A DNA stretch of 64,000 bases from Glandiceps talaboti (taxonomy: Eukaryota; Hemichordata; Enteropneusta; Spengelidae): the NCBI RefSeq assembly GCF_964340395.1, contig NC_135550.1, positions 7,321,601 through 7,385,600 on the forward strand, read 5' to 3'. The position numbers were made by a program, and so were the translations under genes. The notes below the pieces were generated by a model. The model saw nothing but the letters and a program-made list of their open reading frames with translations, was not told the DNA's origin and did no database searches. Shown here piece by piece: positions 1-11,354 of this stretch; position 1 is the stretch's first letter; every line of letters begins with the position of its first letter.

Positions 1-247
1 TCATATTTCAACTCTAGACTAACAATAACAGAGACACAACGCACACAGCAGGAGCTTTTATCCAATCACATTGAAAAGTGATATTAAAGCATTGCTCTTT
101 TACAGTGTAGTAGTAGAAACAGGCTTCAGCTGAAAACATCACACACGGACTTGATGATTTTAATGGCCTCAATTGTTTACTTTTTAACAGTTAAGCTACA
201 TGATAACTTGTCAACTTCTTTTGCATTTGAAGTTGTCTGTATATGTG

Positions 248-380
248 TAGTCTAGTTCCTATAGAGTATCGTTACCATTTACACCTCTACTCACATAGTC
301 TAGTTCCTATAATACAGTATCGTTACCATTTACATCTCCACTTACTGGTTTAGTTAGAAACCACGTTGGCATCCAGACTA
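248..380. repeat. Interspersed repeat, family R1 (MITE-like)
   Basis: Two direct copies of a segment starting TAGTCTAGTTCC and containing GTATCGTTACCATTTAC lie here, followed by GTTAGAAACCACGTTGGCATCCAGACTA. A closely similar single-unit copy lies at 35091-35177 in the first intron of the first SLC3 gene, and its last part recurs inverted near 60651. The ends form a short inverted repeat (TAGTCT...AGACTA), suggesting a small non-autonomous DNA element. Family assignment is not possible by eye. Confidence 0.55.
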
Positions 381-492
381 GTTTATATGTGAAAACATTG
401 TGTCTCATAAAGTGAAATAGCCTTCATTTCTCTTGAAAGTAAAGCGGTCGGAAATGCAGTTACACTTGCAAATTCGGTTATATCTGTTGGGA

Positions 493-563
493 CTGTAAGA
501 TACGTCGTGACGTTCAGGGGTCGGCCGATGTGTGAGGGCGCCCCATCACGGCGTACCTTACAG
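493..563 (+). repeat. MITE family R2, 71-bp copy
   Basis: The ends CTGTAAGATACGTCGTGA and TCACGGCGTACCTTACAG are near-perfect inverted complements of 18 bp. The core contains GATGTGTGAGGGCGCCCC. Related copies occur at 7757-7809, 27555-27661 (inverted), 28850-28938 and 32469-32547, with a fragment near 35392. The size, terminal inverted repeats and dispersal point to a very short non-autonomous DNA transposon. No transposase in the window shares these ends. Confidence 0.6.
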
Positions 564-995
564 ACTATAGGGGAAATACTTCCAACATAAACAGCATCAA
601 CATGAACCCAGAGGTGCAGCTGGAATATCACACAGCTAACTTTGTGTTGCTAGTCCGAGATGGAATGGGTCACCCTCTTACAATACAGTGTTTTGTCAAT
701 ACACATGGATGTGCTTTTTAGGTTAGATATGCCCTAAACAAGAGGTTGATGGAATTGGTATACATTCTTTAAAAGTCTCGAAAAAGATTTGCAAAGTATT
801 TAGCACTTGTAAATAACCATGCCCAAGGACGTCCTCACCTCAACTGCCGACCAGTAGGCCAAGTACTGCGCCATCAACCGGTTGAAAACTCCCTGGATCC
901 CCTGTGAATTCCAAGCTATTATTTTATAAAGAAAGTACCCCTTTTAATAAGTAGATCTGAAAAGTAGTTTTGCCGTTTTGATTTTTTTAAAAAAG

Positions 996-1065
996 AACAC
1001 AGAAATAACATGTATGTAAATAATTGCATTCTTGCAATTATTTACATACATGTTATTTCTGTGTT
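996..1065. repeat. Perfect 33-bp-arm palindrome (hairpin)
   Basis: Positions 996-1028 and 1033-1065 are exact inverted complements separated by four bases. The arm starts AACACAGAAATAACATG. A transcript or single strand would form a stable AT-rich hairpin. It may be a fold-back MITE. No second copy was noticed in the window. Confidence 0.7.
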
Positions 1066-1408
1066 GATAAATTATTTTGGAGGTGTGTCTGCTTCATGGT
1101 GCATGGGTTTTAGATTCAAAAATATCAATGCCTAATTGTCGGCATAGCTAGGCAAAGCTGGTAATAAAGCCCACACTGAATACTCAATATGTACAACCCC
1201 TACTCTGCGTAAAAGAAACGGTTTCTCCTAGACAGCAGAATTGCACTTTTAACTTAACTCGTGTAGTGACTCCAGCAAAACTGTTTTCAATGTGACTAAG
1301 TGAATTCTTTGTGTTCTTAGCTATGCTATACAATGAACATCTGAGTAATTTGGTAACTGAGTATCCACGTTTCTAATGTCATCACTAGATTTTAAATAGA
1401 CCTCAGAC

Positions 1409-1494
1409 CATACATACATACATACATACATACATACATACATACATACATACATACATACATACATACATACATACATAAATAAATACATACA
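1409..1494. repeat. (TACA)n microsatellite
   Basis: About 70 bp of uninterrupted CATA/TACA repeat, followed by a short impure tail. Open frames across it are low-complexity and not genes. Confidence 0.95.
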
Positions 1495-4400
1495 TTTCTC
1501 GAAGCCTATAGCACCACTCTGACTACTGAAACTCAGTTGTGCCAAAAAGTAGGCCAATATTTTATTACCAGAGTCTTTGTGGTAACTGCGTCACTATCTA
1601 TTGTCAATTTACTGGGGTGGGGTGTGAGAGTTAGAAGGTACATTATATATGTAACATTTGTCAGGTTTGATTGTTGTGGGACCTGTTAGAAAGAAAGAAA
1701 GGAATCAGTATGTTGAATGTATAATGTCGTTGTCACTTATGAATACACATCCTACCTGTAGGCTCAGATCATAGCCCCTCCACCAACGTTAGTGCAGGGT
1801 CTATGCTCAGACATATTCTTTTAGTTGTCTTAGATGTAGGTTAGAACCATAGATCCTACTATGATATAACGTTATTTGTGTTGCGTTGGATACCACCGAA
1901 TTACTTTTTAGTGTTGCACGTCAACAGAATTGTTCATTGCAAGGTAAATCTTAACCTTAGTCGTGTTAGAAATGTACATGCCCTAAGAAAATGCCGAATG
2001 AACATCTTCCAGTATGGCGACACAAGGGAGTCAGGCTCGTTGTGGTGCCAAGTTCATACATTTATTCATTAGCTTTTAATTTGTCATAGCTATTGTTTAT
2101 GCGTCCCTTTCCATTGTTTATTTCTTGTGGACTAATGTGTTTTGGTGAAATCATTGACACGTGAACTCATGATAAAGATAATTACGGAACCACGCGCCTG
2201 TCACAGCCATGAAATGAATAAGAATACTATGACGCCACATCTACTGCACTTCTATCTATTATATCATGCACAAGCCAAGTTGTTGTCTTTGAACAGAAAA
2301 TATGGATTATACACTCTGGTTGTTAAACATCAGTGGTTCGGTGTTCTCATTTTTAAAAAATAAATTATGCATAGGAGGTATAATTATATTATTTTCCAAT
2401 ATTTGTCTTCATTCAGCTGGAAAATACTCGACCTAAGGGTCTTGTTACTACTCCTATAGCGAATTGTAGAGACATTGCCCCCTTAGGTCACTCGTATTCA
2501 AGTTCCTTGGCCGAATGAAGAAAAATGTTGGGAATATGTAAACTCAATTGTCAAATTGTGAATCCTGCTTGTTATTTGTTTATGACTCACATTCAAAATG
2601 GGTTACTAAACATAATACGCGTATATCATTTTTTTACAGGTGTCTGTAAATGTATTAAGATATAATGATATTAGTGATCATGATGTATCTCTGGATTTCT
2701 TAACGACGACAAGATATCACAAAATCCAGATATAGTTATTTGTTATAAACTCTTGTACTCTATGACTATTATCCTCTCCAGTCGGGCGAGTGAGAAGGAT
2801 TTAGTAAACCGGCGAACCAAATTTTTAAAAATATTTTGGGGGGAGCATAAAACCATCAATTGATATCATGTTGCTAACAGTTGATAACTCCAATGCCCTG
2901 TGATCATTTACATACATCTTTGAGTCAGGACATGACTTCTTAAAAATGAATGATACAAGATGAAGGGAAAACAAATACTTGTACCATAGAGATATACGGG
3001 GGAGATTTACATCCATGCTAGTATACGACTATAGACCATGGTATATGATGCAACCAAAGTGAAATGATAGAGTTCATAAACTCATCTTGTTGTCTACGTT
3101 CTAGAGAGGGGAGGCTTGCCATCATATTCGCTCTCAATCCTTTAATATGTATGATGGAAAGTGTGTACAAACCATTATAACATAAAAGTTACAGAATGCC
3201 TCTTGCGAGGAAAAAAACACTTCGATCAAAAAATCGTTCGTTCCAACATCTGTGTCTTCTTAAAACTCATTGTAAAGACCATTTCAAACTCGCAGAATTG
3301 TATATTGCACTTGTGTAAATTATTTTGTAAATCGTATTTTGAGCCTAATGACAAATTTCCGTATTTATATGAGGACAATAAAGTTATTGAATTGAATAGG
3401 TGATTTCTGTTCTTTTTCCTGTGTGTCAATCACTGTTTGCAAGCCCCCTGCATAGTAACCCATTAACAGCTTTAGTCTGTTGTTTTAAGCGTGGCTTTTA
3501 CCAAATCGTCTTTACTATCAAAAAACGAACAAAAGACTGGGCAACCCTCAACAATAACCTCCTTACCACGCTTACATTGCGACTGCGCAGTAGAGAGACT
3601 AGAAACCCTACAAAAGGAACAGTTTCAGTTGGGGAAGCCATTCAAGTTTTTAGCTTCAAAGAGCGCTGTTTCCTTGATATATTGACCACTATATTGGAAA
3701 GTGAGACTATCTCCACCACAAGCAAAGTAAGTACTTTAACAAATTACTCTCGTATTCTTCTCTTCTTCGGTAGCTATGCATACCTATGTATGTATGTATG
3801 TATGTATGTACACGTATAAGCCCGAGGTAGTACACTAAGAACCGGGAAGGTCAAAACGTTGCATATCGTCCACGACGTTCATTCAGAAAACAACATGAGG
3901 TGCTTTCAAGATCTGAAGGACAGTCAACAGTAACATTACAATATGTAAACACGCTACGCTGACAGAAACGTTGCATTTTGAAATGAAATTCCGTTCCTAT
4001 ATGGTCTGAAATTTAATGAACTACCTTATCGTTGTACTGTTGTACTGGGATTAGGGGTACGTTGAGGCGTGTGTATGTGATAAGCCAATGCAAAGACGCA
4101 AGTGACTAAACAACATTGACTTCACCATAACTGCATAGCTTTACAAACCAGTACCACTATTTCATTTTTGTTCTGTCCATGACAAGAATCCCAGTAAAAC
4201 TCGTAAATGTTACAACTCACTAAACTCATAACTATGACATAGCGTGTAATTATGAAGTACTAGTATGCTCTGACCCTTTCTTATCACATCAGTAAACAAA
4301 AAATTACTATTTTAAAAGATAAGATTTTGTTTTGAACTTCACATTGATATGTGTGTTGGCTGTTGCCACGTTAGACTTCAGTCCTATCAGACTTTACTAA

Positions 4401-5106
4401 ACTGCGCCAATATTCTCCACTAGCCAACCAGATTTCTCGTTGGCTCCAATCAAATGTCGTTATGCTCTAAAAGATGAGTGCTGGCTGATAGCGTCGCACG
4501 AATGTCGTATCTTACAGACTATTTGACACGTATTAACATGTTCCACATGTATTGTAACAGTCTTTTCGATATGCTGCAAAATCATTTTCTCCACTGCGGT
4601 CCAGTGAATTCATGAAGGTGAGATAAGCTTAGAAGTGGATGGTACTTTCATGAGATAAGCATGGAGGTAGATTGAAAGGAAGTTTATATGTTGTAAATTG
4701 TGCCACGTCCCTTCCTATCTTTAGTTATGACAATAGAATTGCAGTTGCATGACTTCCCTCCCATTGTCAATGTTATAATCCGCCGTGTACAGTTTGCCAG
4801 ATGTACCGTAGCTGGGATTTTCAGCTGTTCTCTGTATGAACACGGGGGTATAAGGAGAGACTGTCTATTCTTTCATTTTTTATATTCGAAATCATGTAAA
4901 TTTTCCTATGTGTTCTTATCAATATTTATTAAACTATTCTTCTGTTTCATTTTCCCATAGGTGTCAAAATTACTAGTGACTGGTCGTACAATATTCAGGT
5001 TTTCACACCGACTCCATCGCTGCTTCTACTTCTAGAGGAGAAGAAACCGGTCTCAAATTTCCCAATTTTTTCTAAGATAAATTTTGATATATATACTACT
5101 TGTGAG
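1495..5106. other. Gene-poor stretch, possible 5' untranslated exon
   Basis: No convincing coding region is visible; the open frames lack codon structure or recognisable motifs. A short (TATG)n tract lies at about 3786-3810. A GC-richer patch at about 3560-3730, containing CGACTGCGCAGT and ending at a plausible splice donor (AGCAAAGTAAGT), could be a non-coding first exon of the gene starting at 5107, with an acceptor near 4960 (CCCATAG). That link is inference only. Confidence 0.35.
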
Positions 5107-6934
5107 ATGGAGGGCGCCAGCAACGGTGATAGTGGACCACATGTTTTCCAACAAGAAGAAAGTGGGGCGAACACACGCTGGAATTCTATATTTTACTGTA
5201 GTCATGGATCAGCACCGTGTTGCCATGGAAGCGGAAGTGGCGATTCTGATATTTGGTACAGTGATGAGGAATCGGACGATGAAAGTGCATTTTCCGGATA
5301 TAATAACGATGATGACGTCAGTTCTGTGAACAGTGTCGCCACACAAACTGAATCACAACATCTTGAAAGGCGTGTACTCCCTACATGTCGGACTCCAATT
5401 TCACGTCATCAAGACAACGAAGAGGAAATGTGTGACCGATCGTGGGTAGAACTAGTTGAAGAGCAAGAGTTAATGGAAGGATTAGAAAAAAGTGGTATTC
5501 ATCGGAACTATCAGGTTCAAAGTTGGGATGGTAAGTGAAGTGCCGATTTTATGATCTCATATCTTTCTTTCTTTCTATACTTCTTCTGGTCTTAAACACA
5601 ATATCTTAACGAACTGGCTAGTAATCATTCAAAAGGGGCATTAGCATATAATGAATATGTTATTCAACCGTGCACCATACCAAAAAGATCTAATAAGCCC
5701 TTACCGAGTCCTCAGCAATACGCTCAAAAGTATAGCGGGTCTTAATTTAAAACGAAATAACTTTCAGAGTGGCGCATATTAGTACTAGTCAAAGGCAAGT
5801 CAATGCAACATGACGTCAAGCAGTGATTAGCAAAGAATTACAATTAACCATATCCATTTGAAACGTATGAACAGTAAATGTGGAACACCCTACAGGAACA
5901 GAGGTATGATTACACTATTGATGTTAGTCTCGGTTACCGAGACTGGGGGTTCTGCCTATATGACCACCTCCCATCTCGCTTGGGGTGGTCTAGTAGGTAG
6001 AGCTCCCAGCGCCGAGAATGTGTTCCCTGTCAATATATAGTACAAACATTCACGCGGCACTAACACACGTTTTATAATCTATATTATTACAGGTCCAAGG
6101 ATGACAAAACCACAACAGATGCGACTAATTCACATTGGCAATGAATATAAACTACCCTGTGCCATATGGTATCACCTTAAAGTTATTATTGAGAGTAATC
6201 CCCGGATGTTAGATTACAACTTCCAGTTCTGTATCCAGCATTTTGCCAAGCAGTCGCCTGTTGTAATGAAACGGGTATGTATTCGACTTTTGAAGGAACA
6301 ACTTGAACAATATTCTCGATAGTAAATTTACGTACGCCGTTAGGGTTGCTAAGTCATGCCACTATTCGGTTCGATTTATTTTTTTTTAAAGTGGGTATTT
6401 TTTGAGAATATTCACACTGCACTAACTCAAATCAAAAGTGGTCTATAACACAAGTTTTTATGTACGTTAGGAACGTATATTGTTCCGATAAAGCGGACTT
6501 GTTCATAAGACTACCATGATACATGTATTGTATATCGTTTGTATTACCATCACACTATGGTCAAAATAGTAAACATGCGTTTACACTCATTACACTCATT
6601 ACACTGAGAAAATAAACAACTTTAAGAGTTCAGAAAATAACTATTGTGGCATAGTTGGAAAAGATTGGATCATGTCCTTATCAAGACTAAAGAAAAGCTC
6701 TAGCTCTGACGGGTGTTTTATATTGTTGTAAAATACTCAAAAAACGACAGAAGTATGAAGACGGTCGTTAGGGGCACCATCTACATGAACCGACTTGTAT
6801 CTTATTATAATCTGTTGTTGTTTGTTTTTACTACACAGGCATTACTGAGGCTAGAAAAATACAGTCTGGATAAATTCAAGAACATATGGGACTTATTTCA
6901 TGTATGTGTTTTGCATGCCATTCATGAGAAATGA
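5107..6934 (+). CDS. Candidate BH3-only protein, Bim/Bmf-like (3 exons, 233 aa)
   Basis: Predicted exons are 5107-5530, 6093-6274 and 6839-6934, all with GT-AG junctions and a continuous frame (phases 1 and 0). The product is 233 aa. Residues 52-72 are acidic. SVATQTES (TQT at 79-81) matches the dynein-light-chain LC8-binding TQT motif that vertebrate Bim and Bmf carry. Residues 151-160, MRLIHIGNEY, match the BH3 core L-x-x-I-G-(D/N)-E-(F/Y), as in the Bim core. The TQT-then-BH3 order is that of Bim/Bmf. The C-terminus (NIWDLFHVCVLHAI) is hydrophobic and could be a membrane-contact tail. If correct, the protein would bind anti-apoptotic Bcl-2 proteins and sit on microtubule or actin motors until released. 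The gene structure is well supported; the family call rests on two short motifs, so chance resemblance remains possible. The 5' end may include further untranslated exons. Confidence 0.6.
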
Positions 6935-6999
6935 AGACGCTTGGGATCTACTTGATTATGTAGTCGTTGTGTATATATGTACATGTAACATGTCGTTAC

Positions 7000-7190
7000 A
7001 TGTGTAAGATTCAATGATCTGTGTAAGATTCAATGATCTCAAATGACGTCAACTAGGACCTACGTCATGCAGCCATGCACCAGTTCTACAAGAATTCGGG
7101 AGAAATGACGTTATCTAGGACCCGCGTCATGCATCAGTTATGCATGTATTCAGGAGAGATGACGTCATCTAAGACCTACGTCAGAACTTT
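7000..7190. repeat. Short tandem repeats with CRE-like TGACGT boxes
   Basis: A 19-bp unit (TGTGTAAGATTCAATGATC) is duplicated at about 7000-7038. It is followed by two to three units of about 54-62 bp, each opening with TGACGTCA or TGACGTTA (7044, 7106, 7160) and holding a second ACGTCA or GCGTCA about 17 bp on. Another TGACGTCA lies at 7420. TGACGTCA is the CREB/ATF consensus, so this cluster just downstream of the BH3-like gene could be regulatory. It could also simply be a small minisatellite. Confidence 0.5.
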
Positions 7191-7580
7191 CGTCAATTAG
7201 CTGGCCTAAAGTATAATAATCTGTCAACTTAAAAGGAGAAGCTATATACTAGTATAGTGAAGTTTAGCCAACGGCACTAGAGATACATTGATCTATATAA
7301 CAACAATATGTTAACATGGAGATTTGAATTATTAAATGTATAATTATATTGATAACTAATGAATTTTTAAAATATGTGAAAACAAATTTTTAATGCGTCT
7401 GATTTTCGTTGTATATTGGTGACGTCACAGCAAGGGTGAGAATTTCAGAATAAAGTGAATTACAATTTTACAAATAATACAGTCAGTACTCGTAGTGTAT
7501 TCTTAGTGTTTGTCTGTCCATAACGTCTCCATAAATGATATATCCAGATAGCCCTCACCAGACCCCCACCTCTGTCTCTC

Positions 7581-7616
7581 TCTATATATATATATATACA
7601 TCTGTCTCTCTGTCGC

Positions 7617-7648
<32 letters not shown>
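7581..7648. repeat. (TA)n and (CTGT)n microsatellites
   Basis: A (TA) run at about 7583-7600 is followed by a (GTCT) run at 7614-7648, then CT-rich DNA. Simple-sequence DNA with no gene. Confidence 0.9.
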
Positions 7649-7756
7649 AAACAAAGTCTTTAAAGAAGCCACATGAATCCTCCAACCTCCCATTCCCTCA
7701 ACTCTCTTTCTCTCTCTCTATCTCTCTCTCTTTCTTTCTCTCGCTCTATCTCTATC

Positions 7757-7809
7757 TGAGAGGGGTTGACCGATGTATGAGGGCGCCCCGTCATTTGCGT
7801 ACCTCACAG
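7757..7809 (+). repeat. MITE family R2, truncated copy
   Basis: GAGAGGGGTTGACCGATG, the GAGGGCGCCCCGTCA core and the right end CACAGACTA match the family copy at 493-563. The left terminal repeat is missing, replaced by CT-rich microsatellite DNA. Confidence 0.5.
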
Positions 7810-8646
7810 ACTAGTCATGACCATGTATGAAAGTGATGATAATCAACAGATCGTAACTGATAACATCAAAATTTAACCTGCTTGCGGAGAGATCGGAACC
7901 TTTAGTGTTATTAGGCGCCAGTACAAGATTCATTCGCAGTCACTTTTTGGGTAATATTCTATTCATATCATTTAAGGGTGTAATACCCTTGAGTCTATAA
8001 TTGTCATTGATTAAGTTTGTAATGTTACGTAACATATAACCAATAGCCCAAATCAACTACAAGCATCATGGAATCTAGGCTACGGGTACAGAGAGATTGG
8101 ATTCGTAATAAAGCGAACGTTCTATACTAGAACCATCCCTGAATAAAATATTGGCCCACAAGTGACTGTGGGTTCATCGGCCTTCAGCGTACAATACCAA
8201 AATTACCAATTTTGAATGTTAAAGCCGTATTTCCGATAGCGATATTTTATATCTCAGCAATATATACTAGCAATGAATATTTACTGGAAATGTGATGATG
8301 ACGACTCCGCCACCACCGTTTGAATGACAGAACGGGTGTCGTTGCTGAGGCGCATAAGTTCATGATAACACCAACAGGCAGACCATTATTGTATGGTTTT
8401 CAATGTTAAATTCTATACTCATCAAATTTATTCACAAAACATTTCTATACATGATAACCTCGCCATACATGTCAATCACGACAAACCTTTAACATTGCAT
8501 TATTAGATTTAATACACTGTGTTAAGGTCATACATTGTCTATTGTCCATTTAAAGGCTACAGACCCACATGGCACTATGCATCTAAATAGCAGAATACAG
8601 TACTTAATGTGACAGATTGCAAAGATACCTTGGGATTATATACATC
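7810..8646. other. Intergenic DNA, nothing recognised
   Basis: No open frame with coding character and no RNA gene was seen. A 30-bp segment at about 8149-8178 (CCACAAGTGACTGTGG) resembles one at about 12199-12226, so an old interspersed repeat is likely. Confidence 0.4.
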
Positions 8647-8775
8647 TAGTCTGCTAGGCGCTGCGCTGTTGAGATACATCGTTAGCTCATCGTACCTCCC
8701 AGCCCTTTACATGATACGAGGACTAGTATGTATGATCAACTAACAATGTATCTCAACAGCGCAGAGAACAGACTA
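8647..8775. repeat. MITE with about 37-bp terminal inverted repeats
   Basis: The left end (TAGTCTG...GCGCTGTTGAGATACAT) and the right end (ATGTATCTCAACAGCGC...CAGACTA) are near-complementary over about 37 bp around a core of about 55 bp. The TAGTCTG terminus is shared with families R1 and R2 in this window. No coding capacity. Confidence 0.65.
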
Positions 8776-9006
8776 ATCCAACTAATTTATGTAATTTATA
8801 TCAGACAATCAAACCAAAGAAACAAGGATTTGAAATCCACAAACTTTTTCACACTTTTTAAATTTGAATCATAAACATGGACTTGGTATATATCAGGCTT
8901 TCGAATGGTATTTCCAAGTAGAACAGCGTAGTAGAGTTATTGTATCAATTTTAACAGTTCACAGATAAATATATAGCCAATTTTCATCCATATGATCAAT
9001 TTAATA

Positions 9007-9011
<5 letters not shown>

Positions 9012-9072
<61 letters not shown>
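9012..9072. repeat. (AT)n microsatellite
   Basis: About 60 bp of uninterrupted AT dinucleotide. Confidence 0.95.
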
Positions 9073-9075
<3 letters not shown>

Positions 9076-9827
9076 TGTAATAGAGACTGAGAGAACTACC
9101 AACTATTGTCGCCCTGCCAAGACAAGCGTTATCAAGACCACGTGCTCTGTCACTATGACAACGTCATCTCGTGAATATCACGAACGCATATGTAAATACT
9201 CTATACATAACCTTGTGTTTACAGACAGACTCGACAGACGTCTGCTGTTTGAAGCGTGGAGCTATATTACATGTTATGCACACGTGTTATTGTATCTAAT
9301 AGTATGTTTTCTCAGACTTTGATTTCGGAAGTAGTTTTAATAATAACGGGTGGTGGGCTTAGACGAGTTTTCATTATTCGTCGTTCTAATGTTCTGTTCG
9401 TTTCCCTCATTTTTAGTTTGAATTACCACCAAAAATTTGAACATGTTATAATTCCTATCCCGATGTGATTTTATGAATGAGTTCTTTGTGTCTAGTAGGC
9501 CAGACAAAGCATGTATAAAATCGAGATTTTTTGATATTTATCGGAATGGATTACGTCACACCAGGCTCTAATCAATCTGTTACATTCATTAAATATGCAA
9601 ACTTATATATATTTTTTATGGTCGGAGGGCAAAGGTCCCCGATGTCACAGGCCACTGGCAATCAACCGAAACCATAATCGCCACCGACGCAGGGTCATGT
9701 GACCAAGTATACTGGGGCATAGTATATCGATCGAAGTTAACAAGTGCAACCAAGCCGAGAAAGCGGGTCACACGCGTTATCGCAAGATACGACTGCCACT
9801 GGCCCATTTCGTGCTTCAATTTGAATA

Positions 9828-10235
9828 ATGACACGAAATTTCTCCGGACGATGGAAACAACACAAGACAGAAAACCTGGAAAACTTGCTAAAAAAGATGG
9901 GCGTGGGTATGATACATCGTGGAATTATAGCAAGGGTGACTCCAGTCTTGGAGATATACCAAGATGGCGACCACTTCACGATACGAACGGTTACAACTTT
10001 CAGAACAGTTGAACTGAAATTCTGTGTGGGTGAGGAATTTGAGGACACTGTTATGAATGGCGACACGAGGTCAGCTGTCGCTAAATGGGAAGGCGATAAA
10101 TTGATCGTTCAAGCGGTGGAGGATGGCGGAGAAAGCCAAATAACTGAGCGGGAGTTATTAGAAGACGATGAACTCGTAGTGATTTTACACTTTCAAGGTG
10201 TCGTTGCAAAGAGATATTTTACAAAGGAGACGTAA
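9828..10235 (+). CDS. Intronless FABP-family lipid-binding protein (gene 1 of 5)
   Basis: The 135-aa product starts at the first ATG and spans the whole ten-strand beta-barrel family length (about 132-137 aa). Family marks: FSGRWKQHKTENLENLL near the N-terminus (first strand and helix I); IYQDGDHFTIRTVTTFRTVE (a typical gDxFxIrTvTT strand pair); LKFCVGEEFEDT; and the C-terminal VVAKRYF, where Arg-x-Phe takes the place of the Arg-x-Tyr that binds the fatty-acid carboxylate. Predicted role: cytosolic carriage of fatty acids or other small lipids. Family genes usually have four exons; this one is a single open frame. An AT-rich TATATATATTTTTT tract lies about 210 bp upstream. It is closest in motif pattern to genes 4 and 5 of the cluster. 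Confidence 0.9.
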   Translation: MTRNFSGRWKQHKTENLENLLKKMGVGMIHRGIIARVTPVLEIYQDGDHFTIRTVTTFRTVELKFCVGEEFEDTVMNGDTRSAVAKWEGDKLIVQAVEDGGESQITERELLEDDELVVILHFQGVVAKRYFTKET

Positions 10236-11232
10236 CCTCGAGAGAATAGTACTCTCTTTGAATGGCTGTACAAGGTTAAGGTTGGTTGTATAGAGGAATC
10301 ATTGAATGGTGCCGTGACCGATTGTTGGCAGTGAAATCCATATAACACACACTGACGTTGCACAGTGATCTACCGTGCCAAGGTCAACTCCATTTGTGTA
10401 TCTGGGAAATCGATACAACACTTCAGTATTCAACAAATCCACTACATGTATAATCCCGGGGAAAGCCATTTCTGTACCAATCTGTACTACCACAATGTCA
10501 TAAAAAAATGCCAGTACTACGTGGCCGTTCACCTTACAAGTAAAAACGAAAAATGAGGAAAATACCAAATATCCGGCGGACTTAACATTTCATACGTATC
10601 CATCGGATTTCATCAGTGTATGTACATCCTGTGCACCGTACATATATTGACTACTTACAGAGGAATTGATCGATACCACTTAAAATCACATGCTAACGAT
10701 AATTAGTGTTAATTGTTGTGTGTTTTAACTTTTAAAAAAATGAAATAGAAAAACTGATGAACAGAATATATGGGGAATAGACTTTGACTGGCATGATGCT
10801 TATTCGCAATACTTAGTACTCAATTTATATTCATATAGTTTTGTTTCCTTTATTAAATGAAATTGAAAGATGATAAATATATATGGGGAATAGCCAGGCA
10901 TGTTACTAGTAATACATGTTGTTCAGATATTCCTGGTTAGTAATTTTATACGTTGATGTACCCCTGATATCATATCACCTAGAGCTACGTAACCGCAGTC
11001 ATGTGCAAACCTCGTGAGTTACAAGCCTAGATTACAGGCTGTAGATTATTTGTCCATGCCATCCAGACGATTTCCACTGTAAATACGGACGTTGTTTCGG
11101 GGACACTCATGATAGATGATACATCGTCAGAGATGAGCGTACGTCAGAGTTTAGGTATTCAGGTTTGTTGACATTCGACTAAAAAAGTATAATGGTAGAC
11201 ACATGATACCGCACTTTTTTTTGTCGGATATC
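10236..11232. other. Intergenic DNA with a small internal duplication
   Basis: No gene is seen. Segments near 10738-10790 and 10855-10900 share AAATGAAAT...GAA and ATATGGGGAATAG, suggesting a local duplication. The rest shows no recognised structure. Confidence 0.35.
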
Positions 11233-11354
11233 ATCTAGTCCTTGCTTACAGGCAGATGGAATAAGTCGTGACTCGATACTGACACAGTCTCTTTTCCTAG
11301 TAGGAACGATATCACATTATCAAAATCGAGTTCCGACTCCTCCGTCTGACTGCA
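11233..11354. repeat. MITE-like inverted-repeat element
   Basis: The left arm (TAGTCCTTGCTTACAGGCAGA...GACTCGAT) and the right arm (ATCGAGTTCCGACTC...CTGACTGCAAGCAGGACTT) are imperfect inverted complements of about 40 bp around a short core. Size and structure suit a degraded MITE. Confidence 0.55.

Noticed and set aside
3400-3819. 139-aa open frame
   Set aside because: Low coding character, ends in a TATG microsatellite and overlaps another frame; more likely an untranslated exon or non-coding DNA.
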